Below, one piece after another: positions 36,771-44,935 of a stretch of DNA of 64,000 nucleotides; within the stretch, counting starts at the first letter, position 1, and each line of letters begins with the position of its first letter. This DNA is from Agromyces ramosus (GTDB lineage Bacteria > Actinomycetota > Actinomycetes > Actinomycetales > Microbacteriaceae). The position numbers and the translations under genes are program-made. Below the pieces are notes generated by a model. The model saw only the letters and a list, made by a program, of their open reading frames with translations. It was not told where the DNA came from and did no database searches. Where the stretch lies: positions 339,468 through 403,467 of the forward strand of contig NZ_SGWY01000004.1 of assembly GCF_004216665.1 (NCBI RefSeq). Direction: 5' to 3'.

Positions 36771-37631
36771 ATGCGACGTGGACGGCACCGCACCGAGGAG
36801 CCCAACGAGAACTTCGCGCGCGGCTTCAACGCCCTCGGCGAGCTCGCCCTCGACGGCGTGCAGGTGTCGGCCAGGGCCACCGACCTCGCGACGGGCAAGG
36901 TGCTGTTCTCGGTCGACGACCACGTCGTGATGCCCACCGCCTCCATCGGCAAGGTGCTGCTGCTCGTCGAGGTCGCCTCGCGTCTCACCGGCGCGAGCTC
37001 CGACGCGTTCACGGTGCTCGACCGCGCGCCGCGCGACTCGGTCGGCGACTCCGGCATCTGGCAGCACATGCAGTCGCCGTCGCTGCCGCTCGCCGACCTC
37101 GCCGGCCTGATCGGCGCGACGAGCGACAACCTCGCCACCAACGTGCTGATCCGCTACATCGGCCTCGAGGCGGTGCGCGCCCGCACCGAGGCGCTCGGGC
37201 TCACCCGCACGGCGCTGCTCGACCTGGTGCGCGACCATCGCGGCCCCGACGACGCGCCCCAGCTCTCAATCGGCTCCGCCAAGGAGCTGACGTGGCTCTT
37301 CGCGTCGCTCGCCCGCGGCGAGATCGTGAGCCCCGAGGTGTCGCAGCGCGTGGTCGGCTGGCTGTCGCTCAACTCCGACCTCTCGATGGTCGCCTCGGCG
37401 TTCGGGCTCGATCCGCTCGCGCACCGCATGCCCGACCACGGCGTGCTGCTGATGAACAAGACCGGCACCGACGGCGGCGTCCGCAGCGAGGTGGGCGTAC
37501 TCCGCGGCCCGCGGGCGAGCGTCGCCTACGCGGTGTCGATGTACTTCGCCGACACGATGCTCACCTCGCGCCTGGCGGTGCTCGACGGCATGCGCCAGGT
37601 CGGGCTCGATCTGCTGGAGTACGTGCACTGA
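36771..37631 (+). CDS. Serine beta-lactamase-fold protein, atypical
   Basis: A 286-residue class A beta-lactamase-like protein. Ser58-x-x-Lys61 lies in MPTASIGKVLLLVE, SDN at 118-120 (GATSDNLATN) and KTG at 230-232 (MNKTGTDGG). The omega-loop segment reads DLVRDHRGPDDAPQLS and lacks the ExxLN deacylating glutamate, and no signal peptide is visible with this start or the in-frame GTG at 36726. It is therefore more likely a peptidase- or esterase-like relative than a resistance enzyme. Genes on both sides are unrelated. Confidence 0.8.
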   Translation: MRRGRHRTEEPNENFARGFNALGELALDGVQVSARATDLATGKVLFSVDDHVVMPTASIGKVLLLVEVASRLTGASSDAFTVLDRAPRDSVGDSGIWQHMQSPSLPLADLAGLIGATSDNLATNVLIRYIGLEAVRARTEALGLTRTALLDLVRDHRGPDDAPQLSIGSAKELTWLFASLARGEIVSPEVSQRVVGWLSLNSDLSMVASAFGLDPLAHRMPDHGVLLMNKTGTDGGVRSEVGVLRGPRASVAYAVSMYFADTMLTSRLAVLDGMRQVGLDLLEYVH

Positions 37632-37632
37632 G

Positions 37633-37658
37633 CGGATGCCGCGACCGCGCGGCATCCG
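37633..37658. terminator. GGATGCC-type hairpin after the beta-lactamase-like gene
   Basis: Perfect 11-bp arms CGGATGCCGCG / CGCGGCATCCG with a 4-nt loop, beginning 2 nt after the stop codon. Confidence 0.65.
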
Positions 37659-37798
37659 TCATCGCTCCGGTCGCGGGGGCCGAAGGTCCCGACCGAGGAC
37701 ACGCCTCGCGCGTAGGTTCGTGGAATCAGCCGGGGGGCGACCGATTACGAGGAGCGCTGGCGCAACGTCGCGTCGGTTGCCACAAGGAGGTGTCCCTC

Positions 37799-39907
37799 AT
37801 GGATGCGGAGCGCCGATCAGAGCGGTCCATCAGTCGGCGCACGTTCATCGCAGCTGCGGGTGCCGCGGGGGTCGGCTTCGTCCTCTACGCGACCGGCCCT
37901 GACGGAGCGGCGATTGCACTCGCCCAGGTTCCCGGCGGCACGCTGTCGCCCCTGGACGTGCCGAAGTTCCGGACGCCGCTGCTCATTCCGCCGGTCATGC
38001 CGCGGGCCGGCACCATCACCGTGCAGGGCGGCAAGAACGTGGACTCCTATGAGATCTCGATGCGGCAGTTCGCGCAGCAGGTCCTGCCCGCCGGTCTCCC
38101 GCCGACGCTCGTCTGGGGCTACGGAGCCGTGGCCTCCGCGAGGAAGGACGGGCTCCTGGTCCACAACGCGCCCTCGCTCACGATCGAGGCGCGGTGGAAT
38201 CGGCCGGTCCGGGTCAAGTGGATCAACGAGCTCGTCGACGTGGACGGGAACCACCTGCCGCACCTGCTGCCGGTCGACCCGACGCTGCACTGGGCGAACC
38301 CGCCCGGCGGCGAGGACGGGCGCGACTCGCGGCCGATGTTCGAGGCGACCCCTGGCGCGTACGGGGGGCCAGTGCCGATCGTCACGCACGTGCACGGCTC
38401 GGTCGGCGTCGGCGACGAGAGCGACGGCTACGCCGAGGCGTGGTACCTGCCGGCCGCCGCCGACATCCCCGCCGGCTACGCGACGGAGGGCACCTGGTAC
38501 GAGTTCTTCGCCGACAAGGCCGCGACCAGGTACGGGGTCGAGTGGGGGCCGGGGTTCGCCACGTTCCAGTACCCGAACACACAGCGTGCCTCGACGATCT
38601 GGTACCACGACCACACCCTCGGCATGACCCGCGTGAACGTGTACGCGGGCCCGGCAGGCTTCTTCCTCATCCGGGGCGGCCCCGACGGGGACGACTCGGT
38701 GCTCGACAGCCGTTCCGGCACCACAGCCGTGCTCCCGGGCCCCGCCCCGAAGGAGAACGACAAGTTCCCGTCGAACAAGACGTACTACGAGATCCCGATC
38801 GCCGTGCAGGACCGCTCGTTCAACGACGATGGCTCGCTCTTCTACCCCGACTCGAGGGCGTTCTTCGATAAGATCGTCGCCGACTACATCCCCGTCGGCG
38901 AGTTCTCGCCGATCTGGAACCCCGAGTTCTTCGGCAACATGCTCATCGCCAACGGCAACACGTGGCCGTTCCAGGTCGTCGAGCAGCGCCGGTATCGGTT
39001 CCGCTTCCTCAACGGCTGCCAGTCGCGGTTCCTCATCCTCGACTTCAACGGCATCCCGGGCGTGGAGGCGTGGCAGATCGGAAACGAGGGCGGGTTCCTG
39101 TCCGCGCCGGTGAACCTGACCGCCGACCACGGCGGCCGGCTGCTGATGGGCCTCGCCGAACGGGCCGACGTGATCGTGGACTTCACGAACGTGCCGGTGG
39201 GCAACCACGTGCTTCGCAACGTCGGTCCCGACGAGCCGTTCGGCGGCGGCATCCCCGGCGTCGACTTCCCGGTCGCCGACCCTGAGTCCACGGGTCAGGT
39301 GCTCGAGTTCCGCGTCGTTCCCGCCACGGCGCCGGATCCGACGACGCCGGGGGAGTTCCTCGTGCTTCCGGCGGTCGCGCCGCTGCCGCCGGAGTCCGTG
39401 ATCCGCTCGCTGGTGCTCGTCGAGAAGTCGGGCATCGGGTTCGACGCGAACGGGGATGCCGTCGACGGGCCGGTCGCGGCGCTGCTCGGAACGGCCGATG
39501 GCGGGGTGCCCGTCGAGTACGAGTGGGAGGACCCGGTGAGCGACAACCCGGCGGTCGGGTCGACCGAGGTCTGGGAGTTCGTCAACACGACGGCCGACGC
39601 GCACCCGATGCACGTGCACGAGGTCGCGTTCGAGGTGGTCGACCGGGAGGGACTCGTGCGCGACGTCGACGACCCCGACGACATCGTCGTGCCGTTCCAG
39701 CCTGACGGCGACGTCTCGGGCCCGGAGGGGTGGGAGACCGGCCGCAAGGACACGGTGATCGCGTATCCCGGCCAGATCACCCGCGTGCGGGCGACCTTCG
39801 ACACCGCGGGCCAGTACGTCTGGCACTGCCACATCGTCGAGCACGAGGACAACGAGATGATGCGGCCATACCGCATCGGGCCGGAACAGCCCGGCCAGCC
39901 CCGCTGA
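37799..39907 (+). CDS. Tat-exported multicopper oxidase (CotA/bilirubin-oxidase type)
   Basis: A 702-residue laccase-like oxidase. The twin-arginine signal is SRRTFIAAAGAAGVGFVLYA. Copper ligands appear in the usual four clusters: THVHG (His197), IWYHDHTLGMTR, HPMHVHEVAFEV, and WHCHIVEHEDNEMM (His676-Cys677-His678), the last containing the type 1 copper Cys and a Met axial ligand. The enzyme oxidises phenols, bilirubin-like compounds or Cu(I)/Mn(II) outside the membrane with O2. AAGGAGG lies 7 nt before the ATG. It is monocistronic with a hairpin behind it. Confidence 0.93.
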   Translation: MDAERRSERSISRRTFIAAAGAAGVGFVLYATGPDGAAIALAQVPGGTLSPLDVPKFRTPLLIPPVMPRAGTITVQGGKNVDSYEISMRQFAQQVLPAGLPPTLVWGYGAVASARKDGLLVHNAPSLTIEARWNRPVRVKWINELVDVDGNHLPHLLPVDPTLHWANPPGGEDGRDSRPMFEATPGAYGGPVPIVTHVHGSVGVGDESDGYAEAWYLPAAADIPAGYATEGTWYEFFADKAATRYGVEWGPGFATFQYPNTQRASTIWYHDHTLGMTRVNVYAGPAGFFLIRGGPDGDDSVLDSRSGTTAVLPGPAPKENDKFPSNKTYYEIPIAVQDRSFNDDGSLFYPDSRAFFDKIVADYIPVGEFSPIWNPEFFGNMLIANGNTWPFQVVEQRRYRFRFLNGCQSRFLILDFNGIPGVEAWQIGNEGGFLSAPVNLTADHGGRLLMGLAERADVIVDFTNVPVGNHVLRNVGPDEPFGGGIPGVDFPVADPESTGQVLEFRVVPATAPDPTTPGEFLVLPAVAPLPPESVIRSLVLVEKSGIGFDANGDAVDGPVAALLGTADGGVPVEYEWEDPVSDNPAVGSTEVWEFVNTTADAHPMHVHEVAFEVVDREGLVRDVDDPDDIVVPFQPDGDVSGPEGWETGRKDTVIAYPGQITRVRATFDTAGQYVWHCHIVEHEDNEMMRPYRIGPEQPGQPR

Positions 39908-39917
39908 CCTCCCTCGG

Positions 39918-39945
39918 GCGGATGCCGCGTCCGCGCGGCATCCGC
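39918..39945. terminator. GGATGCC-type bidirectional hairpin
   Basis: Perfect 12-bp arms GCGGATGCCGCG / CGCGGCATCCGC with a 4-nt loop, between the convergent multicopper oxidase and double-hydrolase genes. Confidence 0.7.
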
Positions 39946-39954
39946 AGCCGCCGG

Positions 39955-41601
39955 TCAGCGCGCCGACAGCAGCTGCACGGCGTCGAGCACCGCGCGGTGG
40001 GTTGCGGGCGCCCCGAGCACGCGGAAGTGGCCGGCCGCCGGGACCCGCACGTTGGTGGCGCCCTCGAGCATGCTGCCGTCGGGGATGTGCGGGTCGAACG
40101 GACCGAAGATCGAGACGATGCGTCCGTTGACCGAGGTCTCGCGACCGAGCAGCACGATCGTCTCGTCGCTCGGCAGCAGGGCGCGCACGCTCGGATCCAG
40201 CAGGAGCACCGCGAGCCGCGAGCCCCGGAACGGCGTGCAGATGGCGACGACGCCGAGCAGGCCGAGCGGTGCGACCTGCGTGGTCGTCGTGGCGGCGCTC
40301 GCGGTCGTCTCAGCCGAGCCCGCCGAGCCCTCCGAACGCTCACCGGTCGGTGCGACGCCCGCGTTGGCCGCCGCCGCGGCCGGGTCGCCGCCTGCCGCAC
40401 CCTCGACCGCCGCCGCGACGGCGGCTCCGGACGCGACGAGCAGGTGCTTGGCGATGAGCCCGCCCTTGCTGTGGGCCACGATGACGCGGCCGGCGGCGGG
40501 TGGGCGGGTGCGCGCGAGTGCGCGACCGAGCCGCTCCGACGTCTCGGCGATGCCTCGGCGGTTCGTGCCGAGCCCGTGCACCGCCCGCACCCGGTAGCCC
40601 GCCCGGCTCAGCGCGTCGCCGAGCGGGCGCAGGAACGTCCAGTGCTCGTACACGCCCGGCAGCAGCACGATCTCGGGCAGCTCCGGCGACCCCGACCTCC
40701 AGCCGGCCGGCGAGGGCCGGCGGCGTCCGATGGCCCACGGCGGCGCGAACAGCGCCAGCTGCCGCACACCGGCGTACGCGTAGTCGGCGGCCCACCACGC
40801 GAGCCGTGCGACGAGCGAGAGGGGCTCCGGCTCGGCGGGCACGCGCACGTCGATGCCCACGGCCTCGCCGCGGGCGTGCGCATCGACGAGCGCGGCCACG
40901 TACTCGCCGGCCGTGACCATGGTCTCGTGCCCGCGATGCGGCACCTCGACGTAGCGGCCGCGGGGCAGGAGCTGCGCGACCTCCTGGGCCCAGCCGCGCG
41001 GCGAGATGTGGTCGTCCGCTCCCCGGATCACCAGGGCCGGCGCGGAGACGTGCGGCAGTGCGTCCTCCACGCGATGGTCGACCATCAGGCGGAGCTTCGC
41101 GAAGTACCACCGCGGCCCGGCCTGCACGTACGAGAGCAGGGCGAGCCCGAGCACCTTCGGCTTCGAGATCGATTCGTCCTGCAGCAGGCGCAGGGCCTGC
41201 ATCGTCGCGCTGCGCTCCCGAGGGTTCACGGTGGGGGCGATGAGCACCACCCGGCCCACGCGCTGCGGACGCCGCGCCGCGGTCTCCGCGACGATCTGCG
41301 CGCCCATCGAGTGGCCGACGAGCACGACGTCGCGCAGGTCCTCGGCGTCGAGGAGCGCCGCGAGGTAGTCGCCCGACTCCGGCATCGAGAGCGGATGCTC
41401 CGGCTCCGGCGCGTCGCCGAATCCGGGCAGGTCGAGTGCGAGCACACGGCCGGTGCGGGCGAGCGCGTCGGCGAGATCCGACCAGTAGCGGTGGCCCATG
41501 CCAATGCCGTGCACCAGCACGAAGCACGGGCCGCCGGCGACCCCGGACTCGGTGATCACCGTCACACCGTCGTCGCGGCGGAACTCGCGTGTCACCGACA
41601 T
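39955..41601 (-). CDS. Tandem double alpha/beta hydrolase
   Basis: A 548-residue protein with two hydrolase domains in one chain. Domain 1 (about 1-265) has CFVLVHGIGMGHRYW, nucleophile VLVGHSMGAQIVAE, acid ALVIRGADDHISP and histidine VPHRGHETM. Domain 2 (about 300-548) has IVLLPGVYEHWTFLRPLG, nucleophile VIVAHSKGGLIAKHL and a C-terminal AAGHFRVLG, resembling class 2 lipases/esterases; it contains a Gly/Ala/Thr-rich insertion of about 45 residues (AAAVEGAAGGDPAAAA onwards). No signal peptide is seen. TAGACT lies 6 nt before the ATG (leaderless). The substrates of the two active sites are unknown. Confidence 0.85.
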   Translation of the reverse strand: MSVTREFRRDDGVTVITESGVAGGPCFVLVHGIGMGHRYWSDLADALARTGRVLALDLPGFGDAPEPEHPLSMPESGDYLAALLDAEDLRDVVLVGHSMGAQIVAETAARRPQRVGRVVLIAPTVNPRERSATMQALRLLQDESISKPKVLGLALLSYVQAGPRWYFAKLRLMVDHRVEDALPHVSAPALVIRGADDHISPRGWAQEVAQLLPRGRYVEVPHRGHETMVTAGEYVAALVDAHARGEAVGIDVRVPAEPEPLSLVARLAWWAADYAYAGVRQLALFAPPWAIGRRRPSPAGWRSGSPELPEIVLLPGVYEHWTFLRPLGDALSRAGYRVRAVHGLGTNRRGIAETSERLGRALARTRPPAAGRVIVAHSKGGLIAKHLLVASGAAVAAAVEGAAGGDPAAAAANAGVAPTGERSEGSAGSAETTASAATTTTQVAPLGLLGVVAICTPFRGSRLAVLLLDPSVRALLPSDETIVLLGRETSVNGRIVSIFGPFDPHIPDGSMLEGATNVRVPAAGHFRVLGAPATHRAVLDAVQLLSAR

Positions 41602-41607
41602 GACCGC

Positions 41608-41613
41608 AGTCTA
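41608..41613 (-). promoter_or_regulatory. Leaderless-type -10 of the double hydrolase
   Basis: TAGACT on the minus strand, six nt before the ATG at 41601. Confidence 0.5.
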
Positions 41614-41659
41614 CGAGGCGTACCGGGCGCCCTGCCGTGCCGGCGGGATCCGCGTCGCG

Positions 41660-42067
41660 TCAGTCGATGACGCCGGATGCCGCGAGCCGCCGGAGCACCT
41701 CCGCGCCCGCGGGCGGGCACCGGCCCGCGTCGGCCGTCGTCACCCAGTGCAGCGCGCCGACCTCCGCCGAGGCGGCGGGCGCGGCATCCGTCTCGGCTCG
41801 GAACACCCGCATGCGCACCAGTCGACCGTCGGGCTCGCCGTGCGCCTGCACGACCACCTCGAAGAGCTCCTCGAGGGCGTCGGGGTCGAGCTCGAGCGCG
41901 ACCTCCTCGCGCGCCTCGCGCGCAGCGGCCTGCGCGGCGGTCTCGCCGGGGTCGATCTTGCCGCCGGGCATGTAGTGCACGTCGCGGTCGCGCGCGGTGA
42001 CCATGAGCACGCGCCGTTCGCGCACGAGCGCGATGGCGGCGACGAGCAGGTCGGGCAGCTGGGACAT
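41660..42067 (-). CDS. NUDIX hydrolase
   Basis: A 135-residue NUDIX pyrophosphohydrolase. The Nudix box is visible as GGKIDPGETAAQAAAREAREEV, close to the consensus GX5EX7REUXEEXGU. The beginning LVAAIALVRERRVLMVTARD and MPGGK are typical of MutT-like or NTP/ADP-sugar enzymes. I take the ATG at 42067 because TATGGT ends 7 nt before it; an ATG four codons upstream overlaps that element. Confidence 0.88.
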   Translation of the reverse strand: MSQLPDLLVAAIALVRERRVLMVTARDRDVHYMPGGKIDPGETAAQAAAREAREEVALELDPDALEELFEVVVQAHGEPDGRLVRMRVFRAETDAAPAASAEVGALHWVTTADAGRCPPAGAEVLRRLAASGVID

Positions 42068-42185
42068 CCACTCCACCATAGGGCGGGCGCGGGCGGCATC
42101 CGTCGAGCCGATGCGGCGACGCCGTGGTGAGCGCGCACGAGCATGGCTACGCTGGCTCGCAGTCCGATCGCGAAGGAGCGGCCCG

Positions 42186-43487
42186 ATGACCGATGCGCAC
42201 CGCGGCTACGCGCGAGCCGTGCAGTCCGAGGTGTACCGGGCGGGCGTGAGCGGCACGAAGCCCGCCGTCCCGGTCGACGGCGGCGCCCTGGAGCGCGCGG
42301 CGCGCAGGGCGACCTCGGCCGAGGCGTTCGCCTACCTCGCCGGCGGTGCGGGCGCGGAGGCGACCATGGCCGCGAACCGCGCCGCGTTCGCGCGCTGGCA
42401 GGTGTGGCCGCGCGTGCTGCGCGACGTCGCCGAGCGCGATCTGTCGATCGAGCTGCTCGGACGACGGCGCGCCACGCCGTTCCTGCTCTCGCCGATCGGC
42501 GTCGCCGAGCTCGCGCACGCCGACGCCGACGTGGCGGTGGGCCGAGCGGCGTCCGCCCTCGACGTGCCCTACGTGCTGTCGAACCAGGCGTCCCGCCCGA
42601 TGGAGGAGGTCGCCGCGGCGATGGGCGCCGGGTCGCGGTGGTTCCAGCTCTACTGGAGCGCATCGGACGAACTCAACGCGTCGCTGCTGCGGCGGGCCGA
42701 GGCGTCCGGCTGCGAGGCCGTGGTCGTCACCCTCGACACGCACGTGCTCGGATGGCGCACCCGCGACCTCGACCTGGCGTTCCTCCCGTTCACCCGCGGC
42801 CAGGGCATCGCCCAGTACACGAGCGACCCGGTGTTCGCCGACCTCGTGCGCCGACGCGTCGCTCGCGACGGCGGCGGAGGGGCGCGCCCGAAGGTCACGC
42901 CCACGCTGCTGGCGTCGGCACTCTCGATCGCCCGCGCCGGCGCGGGCACCCGCCTCGTCGAGGGCGGCGTGCGGGAGGCCCTCCGGTCGCCGCTGCCGCG
43001 GGCGGCCGTCGAGACGTTCCTCGACGTGTTCTCCGACCCGAGCCTCACGTGGGACCGGCTCGCACGCCTGCGGGAATGGACGTCGCTGCCCGTGCTGCTC
43101 AAGGGCATCGTGCATCCGGATGACGCGAGCCGCGCCCTCGACGTCGGTGCCGACGGCATCGTGGTCTCCAACCACGGCGGCCGCCAGGTCGATCGCTCGG
43201 TCGCGACGCTCGACGCCCTGCCGGCGATCGTGGAGCGCGTCGCGGGACGCGTGCCGATCGTCCTCGACAGCGGCGTGCGCGGCGGGGCGGACGCGTTCAT
43301 CGCGCTCGCGCTCGGCGCCACCGCGGTGGGCATCGGCCGGCCGTACGCGTACGGCCTCGCGGTCGCCGGCGAGACCGGCGTGCGCGAGGTCGTGCGCAAC
43401 CACATCGCGGAGCTCGACCTCACGATGGCGCTCGCCGGGCACCGCTCGATCGACGAGATCGGCCGCGACTCCCTCCGGGCGGTGTGA
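42186..43487 (+). CDS. FMN-dependent alpha-hydroxy-acid oxidizing protein (lactate 2-monooxygenase type)
   Basis: A 433-residue flavoenzyme that oxidises L-lactate or a related 2-hydroxyacid. It has PFLLSPIGVAELAHADADVA, the FMN region VVVTLDTHVLGWRTRDLD, the active-site LLKGIVHPDDASRALDVGAD, VVSNHGGRQVDRS (catalytic His and Arg) and VLDSGVRGGADAFIALALGA. The long loop FTRGQGIAQYTSDPVFADL is like actinobacterial lactate monooxygenases. AAGGAG precedes the ATG. It stands 270 bp before the ebo-type operon and probably has its own promoter. Confidence 0.9.
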   Translation: MTDAHRGYARAVQSEVYRAGVSGTKPAVPVDGGALERAARRATSAEAFAYLAGGAGAEATMAANRAAFARWQVWPRVLRDVAERDLSIELLGRRRATPFLLSPIGVAELAHADADVAVGRAASALDVPYVLSNQASRPMEEVAAAMGAGSRWFQLYWSASDELNASLLRRAEASGCEAVVVTLDTHVLGWRTRDLDLAFLPFTRGQGIAQYTSDPVFADLVRRRVARDGGGGARPKVTPTLLASALSIARAGAGTRLVEGGVREALRSPLPRAAVETFLDVFSDPSLTWDRLARLREWTSLPVLLKGIVHPDDASRALDVGADGIVVSNHGGRQVDRSVATLDALPAIVERVAGRVPIVLDSGVRGGADAFIALALGATAVGIGRPYAYGLAVAGETGVREVVRNHIAELDLTMALAGHRSIDEIGRDSLRAV

Positions 43488-43585
43488 TCCCGGTCACGAC
43501 CGGTGTCGACTGACGCGGCGGAGCCGCGGCGCCGCCCGCGATGCCGCGGCGACGCCCGCGATCTGCGATGGCGCCGAGAATCGAA

Positions 43586-43602
43586 AGTTGTACCACACAA
43601 CT
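43586..43602. promoter_or_regulatory. Palindrome AGTTGT-N5-ACAACT upstream of the ebo-type operon
   Basis: Perfect 6-bp arms in an AT-richer patch, 15 bp upstream of the predicted -35. It has the form of an operator or activator site; the binding protein is unknown. AGTTG/CAACT half-sites recur with other spacing at about 57489-57499 near the ABC transporter. Confidence 0.55.
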
Positions 43603-43617
43603 CGCCGTAATGACCCG

Positions 43618-43646
43618 TTGCGCTCGACTTACGTCGTCGCTAGGTT
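43618..43646 (+). promoter_or_regulatory. Promoter of the ebo-type operon
   Basis: TTGCGC (43618-43623), a 17-bp spacer, TAGGTT (43641-43646). Predicted leader about 108 nt with GGAGGAG before the first start codon. Confidence 0.55.
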
Positions 43647-43760
43647 GGCTTTTGTCGCACGGATCGGCAGAAGCCTCCAGAGAGGTTCTCACCCGTTCGT
43701 GCACGCGACCCGGGCGCCGCCCGCGTCGGGCGGGCCTGTCATCGTCGACGGAGGAGCTGC

Positions 43761-44912
43761 ATGAAGCCATCACCGGCGATGACCGTGCCGTCGGCGCCCG
43801 CGCACCAGGTTCCGTCGGCCGTCGACGCGCTTCCGGCACCCGACGTCGCCATCGGGTGGCTCGCCGCCGAGGTCGAGGCCTACGCCGCCGCGTCGCCGGC
43901 GACGACAGCGGCGCAGTGGCATCGGGTCCGCGCACGGTGCGCCGACGCCGGGCCCGAGCTCGCCGGCCTCCTCGACGAGGCCGAGGCATCCGACGGCGGC
44001 AAGCACCTGCGTCCCCGACTGGTCGCCGCGGCGTACCTCGGCTTCGGCGGCGACGACCGCGCCCTGCTCGAGGACGTCGCCGGGGCGCAGCAGCTGTTGC
44101 ACCTCGGCCTCTGCATGCACGACGACCTCATCGACGGCGACCGGATGCGGCACGGGCGGGCGAACCTCATCGCCCGGTACCATGCCGGCGACCGCGCGGC
44201 GGGCGTCGCCGAGGAGGCGGCGGAACGCCAGGCGATCGCCGCCGGCCTGCTCGCCGGAGATCTCGCGTTGAACGCCGCCCTCCTGGCGTTGCTCCTCGTG
44301 CCGGCGGCGCTGCCCGTGCGGCACCGGCTGGCGGTCGAGGCGACCACCGCGGTCGAGCGCACGATCGCGGGCGAGCTGCTCGACGTGCGGTCGGAGCTGC
44401 TCCGCCCCGACCTCGCGATGCCGCTGCACGTCGCCGAGCTCAAGACCGCCGTCTACAGCGTGTCGCTCCCGCTGCGCCTCGGTGCCATCGCGGCCGGGGT
44501 CACCTCGGTCGACGTGATCCGATGCCTCGACCGGGTAGGCATCGCCTTCGGCGTGGCCTACCAGCTCGCGGACGACGACCTCGGCCTGTTCGGCTCGGCG
44601 GCGGCGACCGGCAAGTCGGTCCTGTCCGACGTGCGGCAGGGCAAGCGCACCGAGCACATCCGCCTGGCCCACCTGCGTGCCGGCAGCGCCGACCGGGCGA
44701 CGCTCGACGCGGTGCTGGGCACGACGACGGCCACCGACGACGACGCCGACCTCGTCCGCGACATCGTGCTGCGCACGGGCGCGCGCGACGAGGTCGCGAA
44801 GACGATCGACGAACTCATCGCGCGCGGCATCCGCCTCGCCGACGACCTGCCGGCCCCGCTCGCCGCCTACCTGGCGACCCTCGCCGGATCGATGCGGAGC
44901 CGAACCCGATGA
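43761..44912 (+). CDS. Polyprenyl diphosphate synthase (FPP/GGPP-synthase type)
   Basis: A 383-residue trans-isoprenyl diphosphate synthase that condenses DMAPP/FPP with IPP. The first Asp-rich motif is MHDDLIDGDRMRHG (DDLID at 121-125), the second YQLADDDLGLFG (DDD at 271-273), and GGKHLRPRLVAAAYLG is the substrate-binding segment. The residues before the first motif (LLHLGLCMH) have small and medium side chains, compatible with C20 product, but chain length cannot be fixed from this. First gene of the nine-gene operon; the UbiA gene two downstream is its presumed user and idi closes the operon. Confidence 0.92.
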   Translation: MKPSPAMTVPSAPAHQVPSAVDALPAPDVAIGWLAAEVEAYAAASPATTAAQWHRVRARCADAGPELAGLLDEAEASDGGKHLRPRLVAAAYLGFGGDDRALLEDVAGAQQLLHLGLCMHDDLIDGDRMRHGRANLIARYHAGDRAAGVAEEAAERQAIAAGLLAGDLALNAALLALLLVPAALPVRHRLAVEATTAVERTIAGELLDVRSELLRPDLAMPLHVAELKTAVYSVSLPLRLGAIAAGVTSVDVIRCLDRVGIAFGVAYQLADDDLGLFGSAAATGKSVLSDVRQGKRTEHIRLAHLRAGSADRATLDAVLGTTTATDDDADLVRDIVLRTGARDEVAKTIDELIARGIRLADDLPAPLAAYLATLAGSMRSRTR

Positions 44913-44935
44913 CCGGAACACCCTGGAGGAACGAC

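Noticed and set aside
36771..37631. Antibiotic-resistance class A beta-lactamase
   Set aside because: The omega-loop glutamate and an export signal are missing, so resistance is not supported.
41997..42185. Upstream extension of the hydroxyacid oxidase
   Set aside because: The ATG at 42186 has AAGGAG at good distance and starts just before the family's conserved N-terminus; the extension lies over the NUDIX gene.
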